64,000 nt of DNA, from NCBI GenBank assembly GCA_001899305.1, contig MKWL01000002.1, positions 206,111-270,110 on the forward strand. Reading direction: 5' to 3'. Every line of letters starts with the position of its first letter. Position 1 is the stretch's first letter. The notes below the pieces were generated by a model. It made no database searches and had not been told where the DNA came from. It was given only the letters and a program-made list of their open reading frames with translations. Source of the DNA: Thiobacillus sp. 0-1251 (lineage in GTDB: Bacteria > Pseudomonadota > Gammaproteobacteria > Burkholderiales > Thiobacillaceae). Positions 45,142-55,611 of the stretch are shown here, piece after piece. The translations under genes and the position numbers were made by a program.

Positions 45142-47487
45142 TCAGGCACGCAATGCGGCATTGCACTGACGAAGCGCGGCACTGACCAGTTTCTGTACAG
45201 CATCCTCCACATCCTGATCCGTCAATGTGCGTTCAGTATCTTGCATAACTACCCGTATAGCAAGGCTTTTTTGGTTTTCTGCCACACCCTTTCCGCGGTA
45301 ATCGTCAAATACCTCGATCGATTGCACGCTGCCCGGTGCAACCTCGCGCAAGGCGGTCAGCAACTCACCTGCCGGGGTATGGGCATCCAGCACGAACGCC
45401 AGATCCCGCCGTACCAGCGGGAAACGCGACAGGCTCGCATGGCGCGGCAGATCGCGCCGGCTGAACACCTGGCTGTCGAGCTCGAACAGCATCGGTACGG
45501 CGGGCAAGTCGAACGCCTGCACCAGTCGTGGGTGCAGTGCGCCGATCCAGCCGACAGCCCGGCCATCAATCCATATCTCGGCACTCTGCCCCGGGTGCAG
45601 CGCGGAATGCGTGCCACGCCGGGTATCGAGCGGGTGCCCGAAGAGGCGCTCAAGATCGCCCTTGAGGTCGAAGAAATCGACCCGGCGCGACGACGCGCCC
45701 CATTGTTCAGGTAGCCCGTCGCCATAAGCGAGGCCGCCCAGCTTCATCGGTTGCGTCGCCTGCGACGTATACACGCGTCCCAGTTCGAAGATGCGCACCC
45801 GCTCCTGCTGGCGGTTGAGGTTGTGGCGCAAGGTCTCGATCAAGCCGCCCCACAGGGTGGTGCGCATCGCCGATAGCTGACTGGCGATCGGGTTGGCCAG
45901 CGGCAACGGACGGGCATCGGCGTCGAGCGCCGTTTCCCATGCCGGATCGACGAAGCTGTAGGTGATGACTTCCTGGTAATCCAGATCGACCAGCATCTGG
46001 CGCAGGGCGTCGTCGCCCAGCACGGTCTCGTCCTGCGGCAGCATGCGCGAAGGCGCGGCCGGCGGCTGCGCCGGAATATTGTCGTAGCCGAACAGGCGCA
46101 CCGCTTCCTCGATCAGGTCTTCCTCGATCGCGAGGTCGAAGCGGAAACTCGGCGGAGTGACGACGAGACAATCCTCCTGGCGCTCGACGTGTGCGCCGAG
46201 TGCAGCGAGGCCCCGCGCCACCTGGTCGGCGTCCATCTCGATGCCGGCCACGCGCTTCAGTCGCGCCAGCCGCAGCGTGATCGGCTGCCGCTCCGGCAGT
46301 TTGGCCACTGCCTCGGTTATTGGGCCGGCCTGGCCGCCACAGATGTCGATCAGCAATTCGGTCGCACGTTCCATCGCCCGGCGGGTTGCGCCGAAATCGA
46401 CGCCGCGTTCGAAACGGTGCGACGAATCGGTGGACAGGCCCAGCCGGCGCGCACGGCCGGCGATCGCCGTCGGCGCGAAGAACGCGGCCTCGAGGAAGAC
46501 ATCGACCGTGAATTTCTCGACGCTGGTCGGCAGTCCGCCCATGATGCCGGCCAACGCCACCGGACCACTGGCGTCGGCAATCACCAGCATGTCGGGCGCG
46601 AGTTCGGTGGTCTGGCCGTTCAGCAGCGCGAGCGTTTCGCCCGCGCGGGCCATCCGCACCTCGATGCCGCCATTGAGGCGCGACAGGGCGAACGCATGCA
46701 TTGGCTGGCCGAGTTCGAGCAGCACGTAGTTGGTGACGTCGACCGGTGCCAGCAGCGGGCGGATGCCGCTGCGTTCGAGGCGCTCCGCCATCCAGCGCGG
46801 CGTCGGCGCCTGCGCATCGATCCCGCGCACCACCCGCCCCAGATACAGCGGACAGGCTTCGCTGGCCGATACCTGGATCGGCACTGTGTACTGGATGCGG
46901 GTGTCGACTGCCTGGATCTGGGGCAGGCGTACGTCGGCCCCGGTGATCGCGCCGACTTCCCGCGCCAGGCCCTGCATCGACAGACAGTCCGCCCGGTTGG
47001 GCGTGAGCTTGAGGGTGATCAGGGTATCGTCGAGATTGAGCCAGCCGCGGAAATCCTCGCCCACCGGCGCATCCGCCGGCAGCACCATCAACCCGTCCGC
47101 CGCGCCTTCAAGACCCAGTTCCTTGGTCGAGCACAGCATGCCGAACGATTCGACGCCGCGCACCTTGGCGACCTTGATTTCGATTCCCGGCAGGATCGCC
47201 CCGGGCCGGGCACAGGGCACCTTGAGCCCTGCCGCTGCATTCGGCGCACCGCACACGATGGTCACGGGCGACGCCTCGCCGACATCGACCTGGCACACGC
47301 GCAGGCGGTCGGCATCGGGGTGCTTGTCCGCCGATAGGATCTCGGCCACCACCACGTTATTGAACGGCGGTGCAGCCGGCGTCAGCGCCTCGACTTCCAG
47401 ACCCGCCATGGTCACGACATGGGCAAGTTGCGCGGTATCGAGCGCAGGGTTGACAAGATTGCGCAGCCAGGACTCGGGAAATTGCAT
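45142..47487 (-). CDS. pheT: Phenylalanine--tRNA ligase beta subunit
   Basis: The 781-residue protein matches PheT: N-terminal MQFPESWLRNLVNP, a tRNA-binding OB fold (VVVAEILSADKHPDADRLRVCQVDVG), B3/B4 editing region (CPLYLGRVVRGI), B5 and the catalytic-like core (DYQEVITYSFVDP), and the C-terminal FDX-ACB domain (FPLVRRDLAFVLDAHTPAGELLTALREVAPG). It forms the heterotetrameric synthetase with PheS, which is 16 bases upstream. Confidence 0.97.
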   Translation of the reverse strand: MQFPESWLRNLVNPALDTAQLAHVVTMAGLEVEALTPAAPPFNNVVVAEILSADKHPDADRLRVCQVDVGEASPVTIVCGAPNAAAGLKVPCARPGAILPGIEIKVAKVRGVESFGMLCSTKELGLEGAADGLMVLPADAPVGEDFRGWLNLDDTLITLKLTPNRADCLSMQGLAREVGAITGADVRLPQIQAVDTRIQYTVPIQVSASEACPLYLGRVVRGIDAQAPTPRWMAERLERSGIRPLLAPVDVTNYVLLELGQPMHAFALSRLNGGIEVRMARAGETLALLNGQTTELAPDMLVIADASGPVALAGIMGGLPTSVEKFTVDVFLEAAFFAPTAIAGRARRLGLSTDSSHRFERGVDFGATRRAMERATELLIDICGGQAGPITEAVAKLPERQPITLRLARLKRVAGIEMDADQVARGLAALGAHVERQEDCLVVTPPSFRFDLAIEEDLIEEAVRLFGYDNIPAQPPAAPSRMLPQDETVLGDDALRQMLVDLDYQEVITYSFVDPAWETALDADARPLPLANPIASQLSAMRTTLWGGLIETLRHNLNRQQERVRIFELGRVYTSQATQPMKLGGLAYGDGLPEQWGASSRRVDFFDLKGDLERLFGHPLDTRRGTHSALHPGQSAEIWIDGRAVGWIGALHPRLVQAFDLPAVPMLFELDSQVFSRRDLPRHASLSRFPLVRRDLAFVLDAHTPAGELLTALREVAPGSVQSIEVFDDYRGKGVAENQKSLAIRVVMQDTERTLTDQDVEDAVQKLVSAALRQCNAALRA

Positions 47488-47503
47488 GATGAATGCGCTC
47501 TAA

Positions 47504-48577
<1,074 letters not shown>

Positions 48578-48649
48578 TCAAAACAATCGGATCTTCGCGA
48601 CTCTTCGTGTTCTTCGTGGATAAACATTTTGCTTTAAGGCAGCACCAAC

Positions 48650-48672
48650 AAAAAAAGGCCTTGCGGCCTTTT
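48650..48672 (-). terminator. Terminator downstream of rplT
   Basis: On the minus strand AAAAGGCC-GCAA-GGCCTTTT forms a hairpin followed by a T-run, directly after rplT and before pheS. It may end or attenuate the infC-rpmI-rplT transcript. Confidence 0.75.
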
Positions 48673-48691
48673 CTTGTTGTCTCGGTACCGC

Positions 48692-49051
48692 TTACGCAGC
48701 GAGCTTGGCCTTGACCTGATCGACGATCTTGGCAAAGGCATCCTTGTCGAAGATCGCGATGTCGGACAGCACCTTGCGGTCAATGCCGATTTCGGCACGG
48801 GACAGGCCGTTCATGAACACGCTGTAAGTCAGGCCGTGCTGACGCGAAGCGGCGTTGATACGGGCAATCCACAGTGCGCGGAACTGGCGCTTGCGCTGAC
48901 GACGGTCGCGGTACTGATACTGACCGGCCTTCATCACCGCTTCGTTGGCGACGCGGAATACGTTCTTGCGACGACCGCGATAGCCTTTGGCGGCATCGAG
49001 GATTTTCTTGTGGCTGGCGCGGGCGGTTACGCCCCGTTTGACGCGTGGCAT
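48692..49051 (-). CDS. rplT: 50S ribosomal protein L20
   Basis: The 119-residue protein is L20: [68 protein letters not shown]. It binds 23S rRNA early in assembly and in many bacteria represses its own operon by binding the leader. It follows rpmI by 12 bases and is followed by a terminator. Confidence 0.98.
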   Translation of the reverse strand: MPRVKRGVTARASHKKILDAAKGYRGRRKNVFRVANEAVMKAGQYQYRDRRQRKRQFRALWIARINAASRQHGLTYSVFMNGLSRAEIGIDRKVLSDIAIFDKDAFAKIVDQVKAKLAA

Positions 49052-49063
49052 GCGTTCTCTCCT

Positions 49064-49261
49064 TTATGCGTACGGCAACATGCGGGCAACCGACTTGTGG
49101 TTGCTGGCATTAACAGTTTCCATGCCGCGCAACTGGCGCTTACGCTTGGTGCTCTTCTTGGTGAGAATGTGACGCATGAACGCGTGCGAGCGCTTGAACC
49201 CACCGCCGCCCAGCGCGCGGAACCGCTTGGCGGCGCCGCTCTTGCTTTTCATCTTAGGCAT
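49064..49261 (-). CDS. rpmI: 50S ribosomal protein L35
   Basis: The 65-residue basic protein is L35: [46 protein letters not shown]. It is encoded between infC and rplT as usual. The 154 bases between infC and rpmI hold no gene and may contain the L20-responsive leader, which I could not fold reliably. Confidence 0.98.
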   Translation of the reverse strand: MPKMKSKSGAAKRFRALGGGGFKRSHAFMRHILTKKSTKRKRQLRGMETVNASNHKSVARMLPYA

Positions 49262-49415
49262 GATGCTTCCTTTTATCTCATGCGGCCAGGTGATCCCGCG
49301 GCGCGGAATGCTTCACCTACCCGACTGCACGTATTGTGGCGTTTTTACCCTTTCGAGTTGAGAAACGCCGGTCTCACATTCGCTTGCACTCAAGCGAATG
49401 CAGTACAAACAACCC

Positions 49416-49940
<525 letters not shown>

Positions 49941-50060
49941 GAGCCGTTCTCCAAATAAAAACCTGACGCCAGGCGCCGAGGCAAAAAAGGTCAAACCAAT
50001 TAAAGAAGGCGTGGGGCTGTTCCCGATCACGGGAGGTCCCGACGCCTTGTTTGACCGCTG

Positions 50061-51974
50061 TTACTGGCGCGCCAGCGTTTCCGCTTTCAGGCGCGCAATC
50101 AAGTCATTCAAACCGAGCTGCCCCAGATCCTGGTTGCCTCGGGCGCGGACGGCGACCACACCGGCCTCCATCTCCTTGTCGCCGACGACCACCTGGTAAG
50201 GCAGCTTCTGCAAGCTATGTTCCCGAATTTTATAGGTAATCTTGTTATTACTCAAGTCCGACACCGCGCGGATGCCCGCCTCGCGCAGCGCCTGCACGAC
50301 CGTCTGGGCGTATTCGGCCTGGCGCTCGCTGATGTTCAGGACCATCACCTGCACCGGCGCCAGCCACAGCGGGAAGTTGCCGGCGTGGTGCTCGATCAGG
50401 ATGCCGATGAAGCGCTCCATCGAGCCCAGAATGGCGCGGTGCAGCATGACCGGGATCTTGCGGCTGTTGTCCTCGGCGACGTATTCGGCACCGAGGCGCA
50501 CCGGCAGGTTGAAGTCGAGCTGGATGGTGCCGCACTGCCACAGGCGGCCGAGCGTGTCCTTCAGCGTGAATTCGATCTTGGGGCCGTAGAACGCGCCCTC
50601 GCCCGGCTGCAGGTCGAAGGCCAGGCCGTTCTTTTCCAGCGCCGCTGCCAGCGCGGCCTCGGCCTTGTCCCAGCTCTCGTCCGAGCCGACGCGCTTGTCC
50701 GGGCGGGTCGACAGCTTGACCAGCACGTCGTTGAAGCCGAAGTCGGCATAGACCTTCTGCAGCATGACGATGAAGTCGGCCACTTCGGCCTCGATCTGAT
50801 CCTCGGCGCAGAAGATATGTGCGTCGTCCTGGGTGAAGCCGCGCACCCGCATGATGCCGTGCAGCGCGCCCGAGGGTTCGTTGCGATGGCAGGAACCGAA
50901 TTCGGCCAGGCGCAGCGGCAGGTCGCGGTAGGAATGCAGGCCGCTGTTGAAGATCTGCACGTGTCCCGGACAGTTCATCGGCTTGACCGCGTAGTCGCGG
51001 TTTTCCGACGCGGTGGTGAACATGTTGTCGCGGTAGTTGTCCCAGTGGCCGGACTTCTCCCACAGGCTGCGGTCCATCACCGCCGGAGTGCGCACCTCAT
51101 CGTAGCCGTACTCGACGAACTTCTGCCGCATGTACTGCTCGATCTGCTGCCACACGATCCAGCCCTTGGGATGCCAGAACACCATGCCAGGCGCCTCGTC
51201 CTGCATGTGCAGCAGGTCGAGCTGCTTGGCGAGCCGGCGGTGGTCGCGCTTCTCGGCCTCCTCCAGGCGGTGCTGGTAAGCCTCGAGGTCTTCCTTCTTC
51301 GCCCACGCGGTGCCGTAGATGCGCTGCAGCATGGCGTTCTTCGAATCGCCGCGCCAGTAGGCCCCGGCCAGCTTCATCAGCTTGAACGCGCGCGGCAGCT
51401 TGCCGGTGGACGGCAGGTGCGGGCCGCGGCAGACATCGAACCAGTCGCCCTGGCGATAGATCGAAAGCTCCTCGCCCTGGGGAATCACCTCGTCGATGAT
51501 CTGCACCTTGTAGGTCTCGCCCAGGTCGGCGAACACCTTCATCGCCTCTTCACGATCCCACACCTCGCGCTGGATCGGCAGATCGCGCTTGACGATCTCG
51601 TCCATGCGCTTTTCGATCGCCACCAGATCGTCCGGGGTAAACGGCTCCGCACGCGCGAAATCGTAGTAGAAGCCGTCCTCGATCGCCGGGCCGATCGTCA
51701 CCTGGGTGCCGGGATACAGTTCCTGCACGGCCTGCGCCATGATGTGCGCCGCGTCGTGACGGATCAGGTCGAGCGCCTCCGCGTCCTTGGCGGTGACGAT
51801 GGCCAACTGTGCGTCCGCGTCGATCAGGTGACTGGTATCTACCAGCTTGCCGTCGACCTTGCCGGCGAGCGCCGCCTTGGCAAGTCCGGCACCGATGCTG
51901 GATGCGACCTGCGCGACCGTGACCGGTCCCTCGAACGGACGGACCGAACCATCGGGAAGCGTGACGTTGACCAT
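50061..51974 (-). CDS. thrS: Threonine--tRNA ligase
   Basis: The 637-residue protein has the ThrRS layout: N-terminal TGS domain ([24 protein letters not shown]), the editing domain with [18 protein letters not shown], the catalytic class II core ([60 protein letters not shown]) and a C-terminal anticodon-binding domain ([26 protein letters not shown]). It is upstream of infC. TGGAGTCTGAA gives the ribosome site. A hairpin and a short ORF lie upstream (see 51991-52109). Confidence 0.97.
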   Translation of the reverse strand: MVNVTLPDGSVRPFEGPVTVAQVASSIGAGLAKAALAGKVDGKLVDTSHLIDADAQLAIVTAKDAEALDLIRHDAAHIMAQAVQELYPGTQVTIGPAIEDGFYYDFARAEPFTPDDLVAIEKRMDEIVKRDLPIQREVWDREEAMKVFADLGETYKVQIIDEVIPQGEELSIYRQGDWFDVCRGPHLPSTGKLPRAFKLMKLAGAYWRGDSKNAMLQRIYGTAWAKKEDLEAYQHRLEEAEKRDHRRLAKQLDLLHMQDEAPGMVFWHPKGWIVWQQIEQYMRQKFVEYGYDEVRTPAVMDRSLWEKSGHWDNYRDNMFTTASENRDYAVKPMNCPGHVQIFNSGLHSYRDLPLRLAEFGSCHRNEPSGALHGIMRVRGFTQDDAHIFCAEDQIEAEVADFIVMLQKVYADFGFNDVLVKLSTRPDKRVGSDESWDKAEAALAAALEKNGLAFDLQPGEGAFYGPKIEFTLKDTLGRLWQCGTIQLDFNLPVRLGAEYVAEDNSRKIPVMLHRAILGSMERFIGILIEHHAGNFPLWLAPVQVMVLNISERQAEYAQTVVQALREAGIRAVSDLSNNKITYKIREHSLQKLPYQVVVGDKEMEAGVVAVRARGNQDLGQLGLNDLIARLKAETLARQ

Positions 51975-51990
51975 TTCAGACTCCAGAAAC

Positions 51991-52019
51991 GAAAAAAAGC
52001 GCGGACCGGCCGCGCTTTT
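51991..52019 (-). terminator. Intrinsic terminator/attenuator upstream of thrS
   Basis: AAAAGCGCGG and CCGCGCTTTT form a perfect 10-base stem with a 5-base loop, followed on the minus strand by a run of T, then the thrS ribosome site. It either ends the tRNA-Val transcript or acts as a thrS attenuator. Confidence 0.7.
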
Positions 52020-52073
52020 GGATAGTACAGTTTGAAGATTGCAGTTGCCTGCGAACAGCTATGCGCCGGGTTG

Positions 52074-52109
52074 TTATCCAGTGACAGCTTGACTAGTTCG
52101 CGGTGACAT
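52074..52109 (-). CDS. Possible 11-residue leader peptide upstream of thrS
   Basis: A short ORF encodes MSPRTSQAVTG and stop, with a strong CGGAGG 7 bases before its ATG. Two of eleven codons are Thr. It lies between tRNA-Val and the terminator ahead of thrS. It could be a leader peptide for attenuation, but two Thr codons are few, and it may be a chance ORF. Confidence 0.3.
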   Translation of the reverse strand: MSPRTSQAVTG

Positions 52110-52172
52110 TTCGCAACCTCCGTGGGCTGTTCAGCCCCTCTTGAAACCGGGTCATCCCGACCCCTTAAATAT

Positions 52173-52249
52173 TGGTAGGCGCGATTGGACTCGAACCAAC
52201 GACCCCCACCATGTCAAGGTGGTGCTCTAACCAGCTGAGCTACGCGCCT
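52173..52249 (-). tRNA. tRNA-Val(GAC)
   Basis: The minus strand forms a complete 77-base cloverleaf: acceptor AGGCGCG/CGCGCCT, D-arm AGCTCAGCTGG, anticodon stem-loop with GAC, T-arm GGTTCGAGTCC, and an encoded CCA. It lies at the border between the translation operon and the AT-richer region on its right. Confidence 0.95.
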
Positions 52250-52662
52250 AATGCGGGGCGCATCATAACCGAAACGCCGCGCCGGTGTCGAGTCAGTGTA
52301 ACTTTTTATTTACCTTGAAGCCCGATATCTACCTGCCAAGAACATCCTTAAATTTGCATGCTTCGGAGGAAGGAACGGCCCCGGCAAACACCAGAGTTTC
52401 AAAATTTCCCGAGAGATTTGAAGTGCCATTTGCAACCCATTCGCCCCCTTACAATCAATCACAAACAGGCTCATCAGCCATTAGCAGTGCCACGTTCAAA
52501 TCAGCCAACACGGATCAAGAGAAGCACGGAAATATCGCTTGCTCAACACCTGAGAAATCAAGCGCACAGAACTTGACATCGAAACAAATCACCACATCAC
52601 GAGCCAATCAAAACATCTTGCGCGGTTAAAATTTCCGTGCCCACCGACCACGAAAATTTTTC

Positions 52663-52690
52663 TTGACAAACACAAAAACCATCCTGTAAC
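52663..52690 (+). promoter_or_regulatory. Promoter-like element ahead of the secreted-protein cluster
   Basis: TTGACA at 52663-52668 and TGTAAC at 52685-52690 are separated by 16 bases. If used, it would give a leader of nearly 400 bases before ATG 53080. The -35 is perfect and the -10 is weak. Confidence 0.35.
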
Positions 52691-52787
52691 TTCCGATTTC
52701 ACTTAATACACGGCCAGCGCAAAGTACGTTGGCTGTTTTGCGGAAAACAATAATTAGTTGTGTCCAATGCAGCCTGAGGAGAGCCGC

Positions 52788-52973
52788 ATGTGCCATTGTT
52801 TTTTCGCAAATAGTCAGTCAATCCCGCTTGGCTTTATCCAAGTTTCATTCATCCCGTTTGAAAATACCGGACCGATTGCGCAAGCATCCGGTAACCCCTG
52901 CATTCCAGATCACCCCAACAGATTTTCAGCTCCCCGGCTGCTACCTGCATTGCCTCGGGTAACCAACACGTAA
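52788..52973 (+). CDS. Possible small ORF with strong ribosome site
   Basis: ATG 52788 is preceded by AGGAG at 6 bases' distance and opens a 61-residue frame starting MCHCFFANSQS, with three Cys and many Pro. It has no signal peptide or recognised domain. It lies in the leader region of the secreted-protein cluster. It could be a real small protein or chance. Confidence 0.25.
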   Translation: MCHCFFANSQSIPLGFIQVSFIPFENTGPIAQASGNPCIPDHPNRFSAPRLLPALPRVTNT

Positions 52974-53079
52974 TTTTCCCGCCAGCTGTAAGGTCCACTA
53001 CGGACGGTTGCGCACCGCAAAACCGCGGGCGCTGCCGAACGATTGTGTGCTGAATCAAACAAAAAAATCGGGGGGGAGC

Positions 53080-54618
53080 ATGGGGAAATTACGGTTATTC
53101 GCGTTCGCTGGTGCGCTGGGTAGTCTGGCTGTTAGTCAGGTTGCTTGGCCAGTCTCACTTGTCGAAATAGACGCTGCACGCGTCAAAGGTCTGGCCTATC
53201 TATTCCAGTCGCAAAAAGGCGATGGCTCCTGGTCGGTCAACAACAACCTGAAAGTACAAACTACCGCGACCGCGCTGGAAGCGCTGATACATGCCGGCGT
53301 CAAAACGGGCGAAACCTATGGTGCAGCAAGTGCCTGGCTCACCAATGCCGAAACTGCCAGTGTCGACTCAACCGCACGCAAGATCGCTGCGTTAGCCGGC
53401 ACCGGCATGAATATGAAGCCGTATGCCCAGGCTTTGCTCACGGCCAGATCCGCTTTGGATCGCCAGGCTTGGGGGGCCTACCCCCAATATGGAGTGAGCT
53501 TCCCAGACACGCCTTTGAGTATCGAAGCCGTCCGCCTGTCCGGCTACAGCTACGCTAACCAATCGACTGAACTAAGCAAGGCAGTTGCCTGCGAAATTCT
53601 GCCTTCGCAAAGAACGGAAGCGTCTGGCAAAGGGTGGGCCTACATGCCTCGCATCACAACGGGCGAAACCATAAACATGAGTGCTAGTGCCCTGTTGCCA
53701 ACAGCCATCACTCTCTTGGAAGTCGCCAAGTTAAGTAATGCCAATAACTGGACTTCACTCTATTGCCAGGGTATCGGCACCTATAACCTTGCGACGGTTC
53801 TCGATGATGGCGTGACCTATCTCCTGACCAAGAGAAATGCTGACAACGGCTTTGGAGAAAATGGCGTCAGCACGCCCATGCAGACCGCATTGGCTTATCT
53901 TGCCATCCAGGCCGTCAATGCCGCGCATCCCGCTCTAGCGCCTGCCCAGGATTACTTACTTATTGGCGCCGGCCAGCAATCGGCAGACGGAAGCTGGAAC
54001 GGAGATCCTCTGTCGACTGCGTTGGTCCTCAAGACACTTCCCGCTCTCAGCCCCAATACACTGACAGATACCGACCATGATGGCGTACCAGACGAAATTG
54101 AACTGGCCCTCAACAATGGCTCCTCCCCCACCAGCGCAGACGGACGAGACGCACTTGCGCCCGGCAATGGGCAGTCCCTCCCCGGAGTGAATAGCCCGCT
54201 CCTCGCTGCATCGCTACGCTATTTGCATCCGATGAACCCATTGCAGTTGAGTCCTGCCGGCGCATCAAGCTATGCCATTACAAATGGAGCGCTACCGCCG
54301 GGAATCGCAATGGACGGAACAGGGGTTCTGAGCGGAACACCCTCGCAGATCGGTACCTTCAGTTTTTCCTACAGCGCCGCAAACGGAACTGCAGCCTTGG
54401 CTCAACTTGTCGTCAGCCCGCCCGACGGCGACCTCAACGATGACGGCCAGGTCGACGTCGCCGATATTGCGTTGCTGGAACGCATCGAGTTAGGACTGAC
54501 TACAGCGACTCCACTGCAACAGGTGGGTGCCGATGTCTCGCCCGCTGGCGCGCCGGACAACGTGATCGACCTGGCCGATTTACAACGATTGAAGCGCATG
54601 GCTTTGGGGCTGGAATAG
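53080..54618 (+). CDS. Secreted toroid-repeat protein with Ig-like, thrombospondin-3 and dockerin-like parts
   Basis: The 512-residue product has a signal peptide, then three or more alpha-toroid repeats of the prenyltransferase/terpene-cyclase type with QxxDGSW motifs (FQSQKGDGSW; GQQSADGSWNGD). Next are a calcium-type DTDHDGVPDE, a putative-Ig He_PIG motif (ITNGALPPGIAMDGTGVLSG) and a C-terminal dockerin-like domain with a first loop GDLNDDGQVDVADIALL and a weaker second copy. It is extracytoplasmic and likely binds calcium. ATG 53080 follows a G-rich ribosome site. No enzymatic residues are evident; it may be structural or bind polymers. It heads a same-strand cluster ending in the RHS gene. 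Confidence 0.8.
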   Translation: MGKLRLFAFAGALGSLAVSQVAWPVSLVEIDAARVKGLAYLFQSQKGDGSWSVNNNLKVQTTATALEALIHAGVKTGETYGAASAWLTNAETASVDSTARKIAALAGTGMNMKPYAQALLTARSALDRQAWGAYPQYGVSFPDTPLSIEAVRLSGYSYANQSTELSKAVACEILPSQRTEASGKGWAYMPRITTGETINMSASALLPTAITLLEVAKLSNANNWTSLYCQGIGTYNLATVLDDGVTYLLTKRNADNGFGENGVSTPMQTALAYLAIQAVNAAHPALAPAQDYLLIGAGQQSADGSWNGDPLSTALVLKTLPALSPNTLTDTDHDGVPDEIELALNNGSSPTSADGRDALAPGNGQSLPGVNSPLLAASLRYLHPMNPLQLSPAGASSYAITNGALPPGIAMDGTGVLSGTPSQIGTFSFSYSAANGTAALAQLVVSPPDGDLNDDGQVDVADIALLERIELGLTTATPLQQVGADVSPAGAPDNVIDLADLQRLKRMALGLE

Positions 54619-54657
54619 AGCCAATCCATCAGAACACAAAATAAAAGGGAGGAAACC

Positions 54658-55602
54658 ATGATGTGGCGGAAAAACCATGCATGGCTGGGTACATTTTGCT
54701 TGGCATCACTGATTCTTGCAGGCTGTACAGGCTTGCAATCTTTCACCACAAGTGCAAAACCAGGCGAAACCATTGCACTGGCAGCTGGGTGGCAGCCACA
54801 AGTAACCAGAAATAATTTGACTGTAGTAATTACCCCGGAAAGCGGCCCAGTCATTACTTATTCTCCGGGAGATCCCAGGATCCGAACCGTATTCCAAAGC
54901 TACATCGATCCACTAGCAAAAATTCTGGTGTCAGATAAATCGGGGGTGATCTATCCCAATGCAGGCATGCCTAACTATCCGAACGATGAAAATGCCGCCA
55001 TTGCATTTGGTCAACTGGGTCCAGGAAATGCCGGTAGCGTGCGTTACGCAACGGGCGGTGTAAACGACTGGTTTGACACATTTGTATTACTCGATTTGCC
55101 CGCTACGCTCTCCTCCGGAATAGCAACTGTTGACTTATTTTCCGGCGGAACGCCAATAGGCAATAGCGTCACGATAGAAGTGTTACCTGGCACGCCAGCG
55201 CTAAGGAACCGTTTTTTAATGGGCGGAGCCTGGGACAGTCTACCAGGCTGGATTCGGTCTATTGAACGCGCGCCCCATTTTTCCATTCAATTCACGGGGC
55301 CTACAGGAGTTATTCCACATTCCATACAAGTAGATTTTGCTCGAACATTGGCAGCGAGCGGCAATCCATGGGTGACGCATGGCCGAGGGGACATTTCCAA
55401 TCTTTCATGGGTAGACAACGGCACGCTCCTTAAAGTCATGCAAACCCCTGTTACCGGTAAGACGACAAATCTTCTGTCAGATTTCAACTTCTATGTCACA
55501 GGTGCGATCACTGCACTGACCGTCAATACCGTGAAAGCCTACGACGTCAATGGCAACCCACTTCCCGGGTTCTCTGCGAGTCTTCAGTACATCAACAATT
55601 AA
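54658..55602 (+). CDS. Lipoprotein, paralogue 1
   Basis: The 314-residue product has a lipoprotein signal with an LAGC lipobox (ILAGCTG) followed by a beta-rich domain (FTTSAKPGETIALAAGWQ, VVITPESGPVITY, DTFVLLDLPATLSSGIATVDLFSGG). It shares the same start and layout with the next gene (CTGxxxFTTxAxPGET and DLPxxxxxGxAT), so the two are tandem paralogues. No named domain is recognised. It is probably surface-attached. It follows the toroid-repeat gene by 39 bases and the second lipoprotein starts 9 bases after its stop. Confidence 0.7.
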   Translation: MMWRKNHAWLGTFCLASLILAGCTGLQSFTTSAKPGETIALAAGWQPQVTRNNLTVVITPESGPVITYSPGDPRIRTVFQSYIDPLAKILVSDKSGVIYPNAGMPNYPNDENAAIAFGQLGPGNAGSVRYATGGVNDWFDTFVLLDLPATLSSGIATVDLFSGGTPIGNSVTIEVLPGTPALRNRFLMGGAWDSLPGWIRSIERAPHFSIQFTGPTGVIPHSIQVDFARTLAASGNPWVTHGRGDISNLSWVDNGTLLKVMQTPVTGKTTNLLSDFNFYVTGAITALTVNTVKAYDVNGNPLPGFSASLQYINN

Positions 55603-55611
55603 GGATTGGCG

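Larger units (their letters stand above)
52250..53079. other. AT-richer region between tRNA-Val and the secreted-protein cluster
   Basis: These 830 bases have clearly lower GC than the operon on the left and hold no convincing gene, only a possible small ORF (52788-52973) and a promoter-like pair (52663-52690). A GGCCAGCG/CGTTGGCT hairpin (52712-52734) followed by GTTTT might be a terminator. No repeats of mobile elements were recognised. Confidence 0.5.

Noticed and set aside
50217-52025. Long antisense ORF (602 codons) opposite thrS
   Set aside because: It is a codon-mirror of thrS; no recognised motifs, and thrS is unambiguous.
52173-52249. tRNA-Val as integration site of a mobile element
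   Set aside because: The tRNA 3' end faces thrS, not the AT-rich region; no integrase and no repeated tRNA end were seen.
52285-52629. Plus-strand ORF of 114 codons after tRNA-Val
   Set aside because: GTG start without ribosome site, Ser/Thr/Asn-rich low-complexity translation, no domain.
52705-52800. Cyclic-di-GMP riboswitch in the leader of the secreted cluster
   Set aside because: Only a CGCAAAG-like match was found; the rest of the GEMM consensus is missing.
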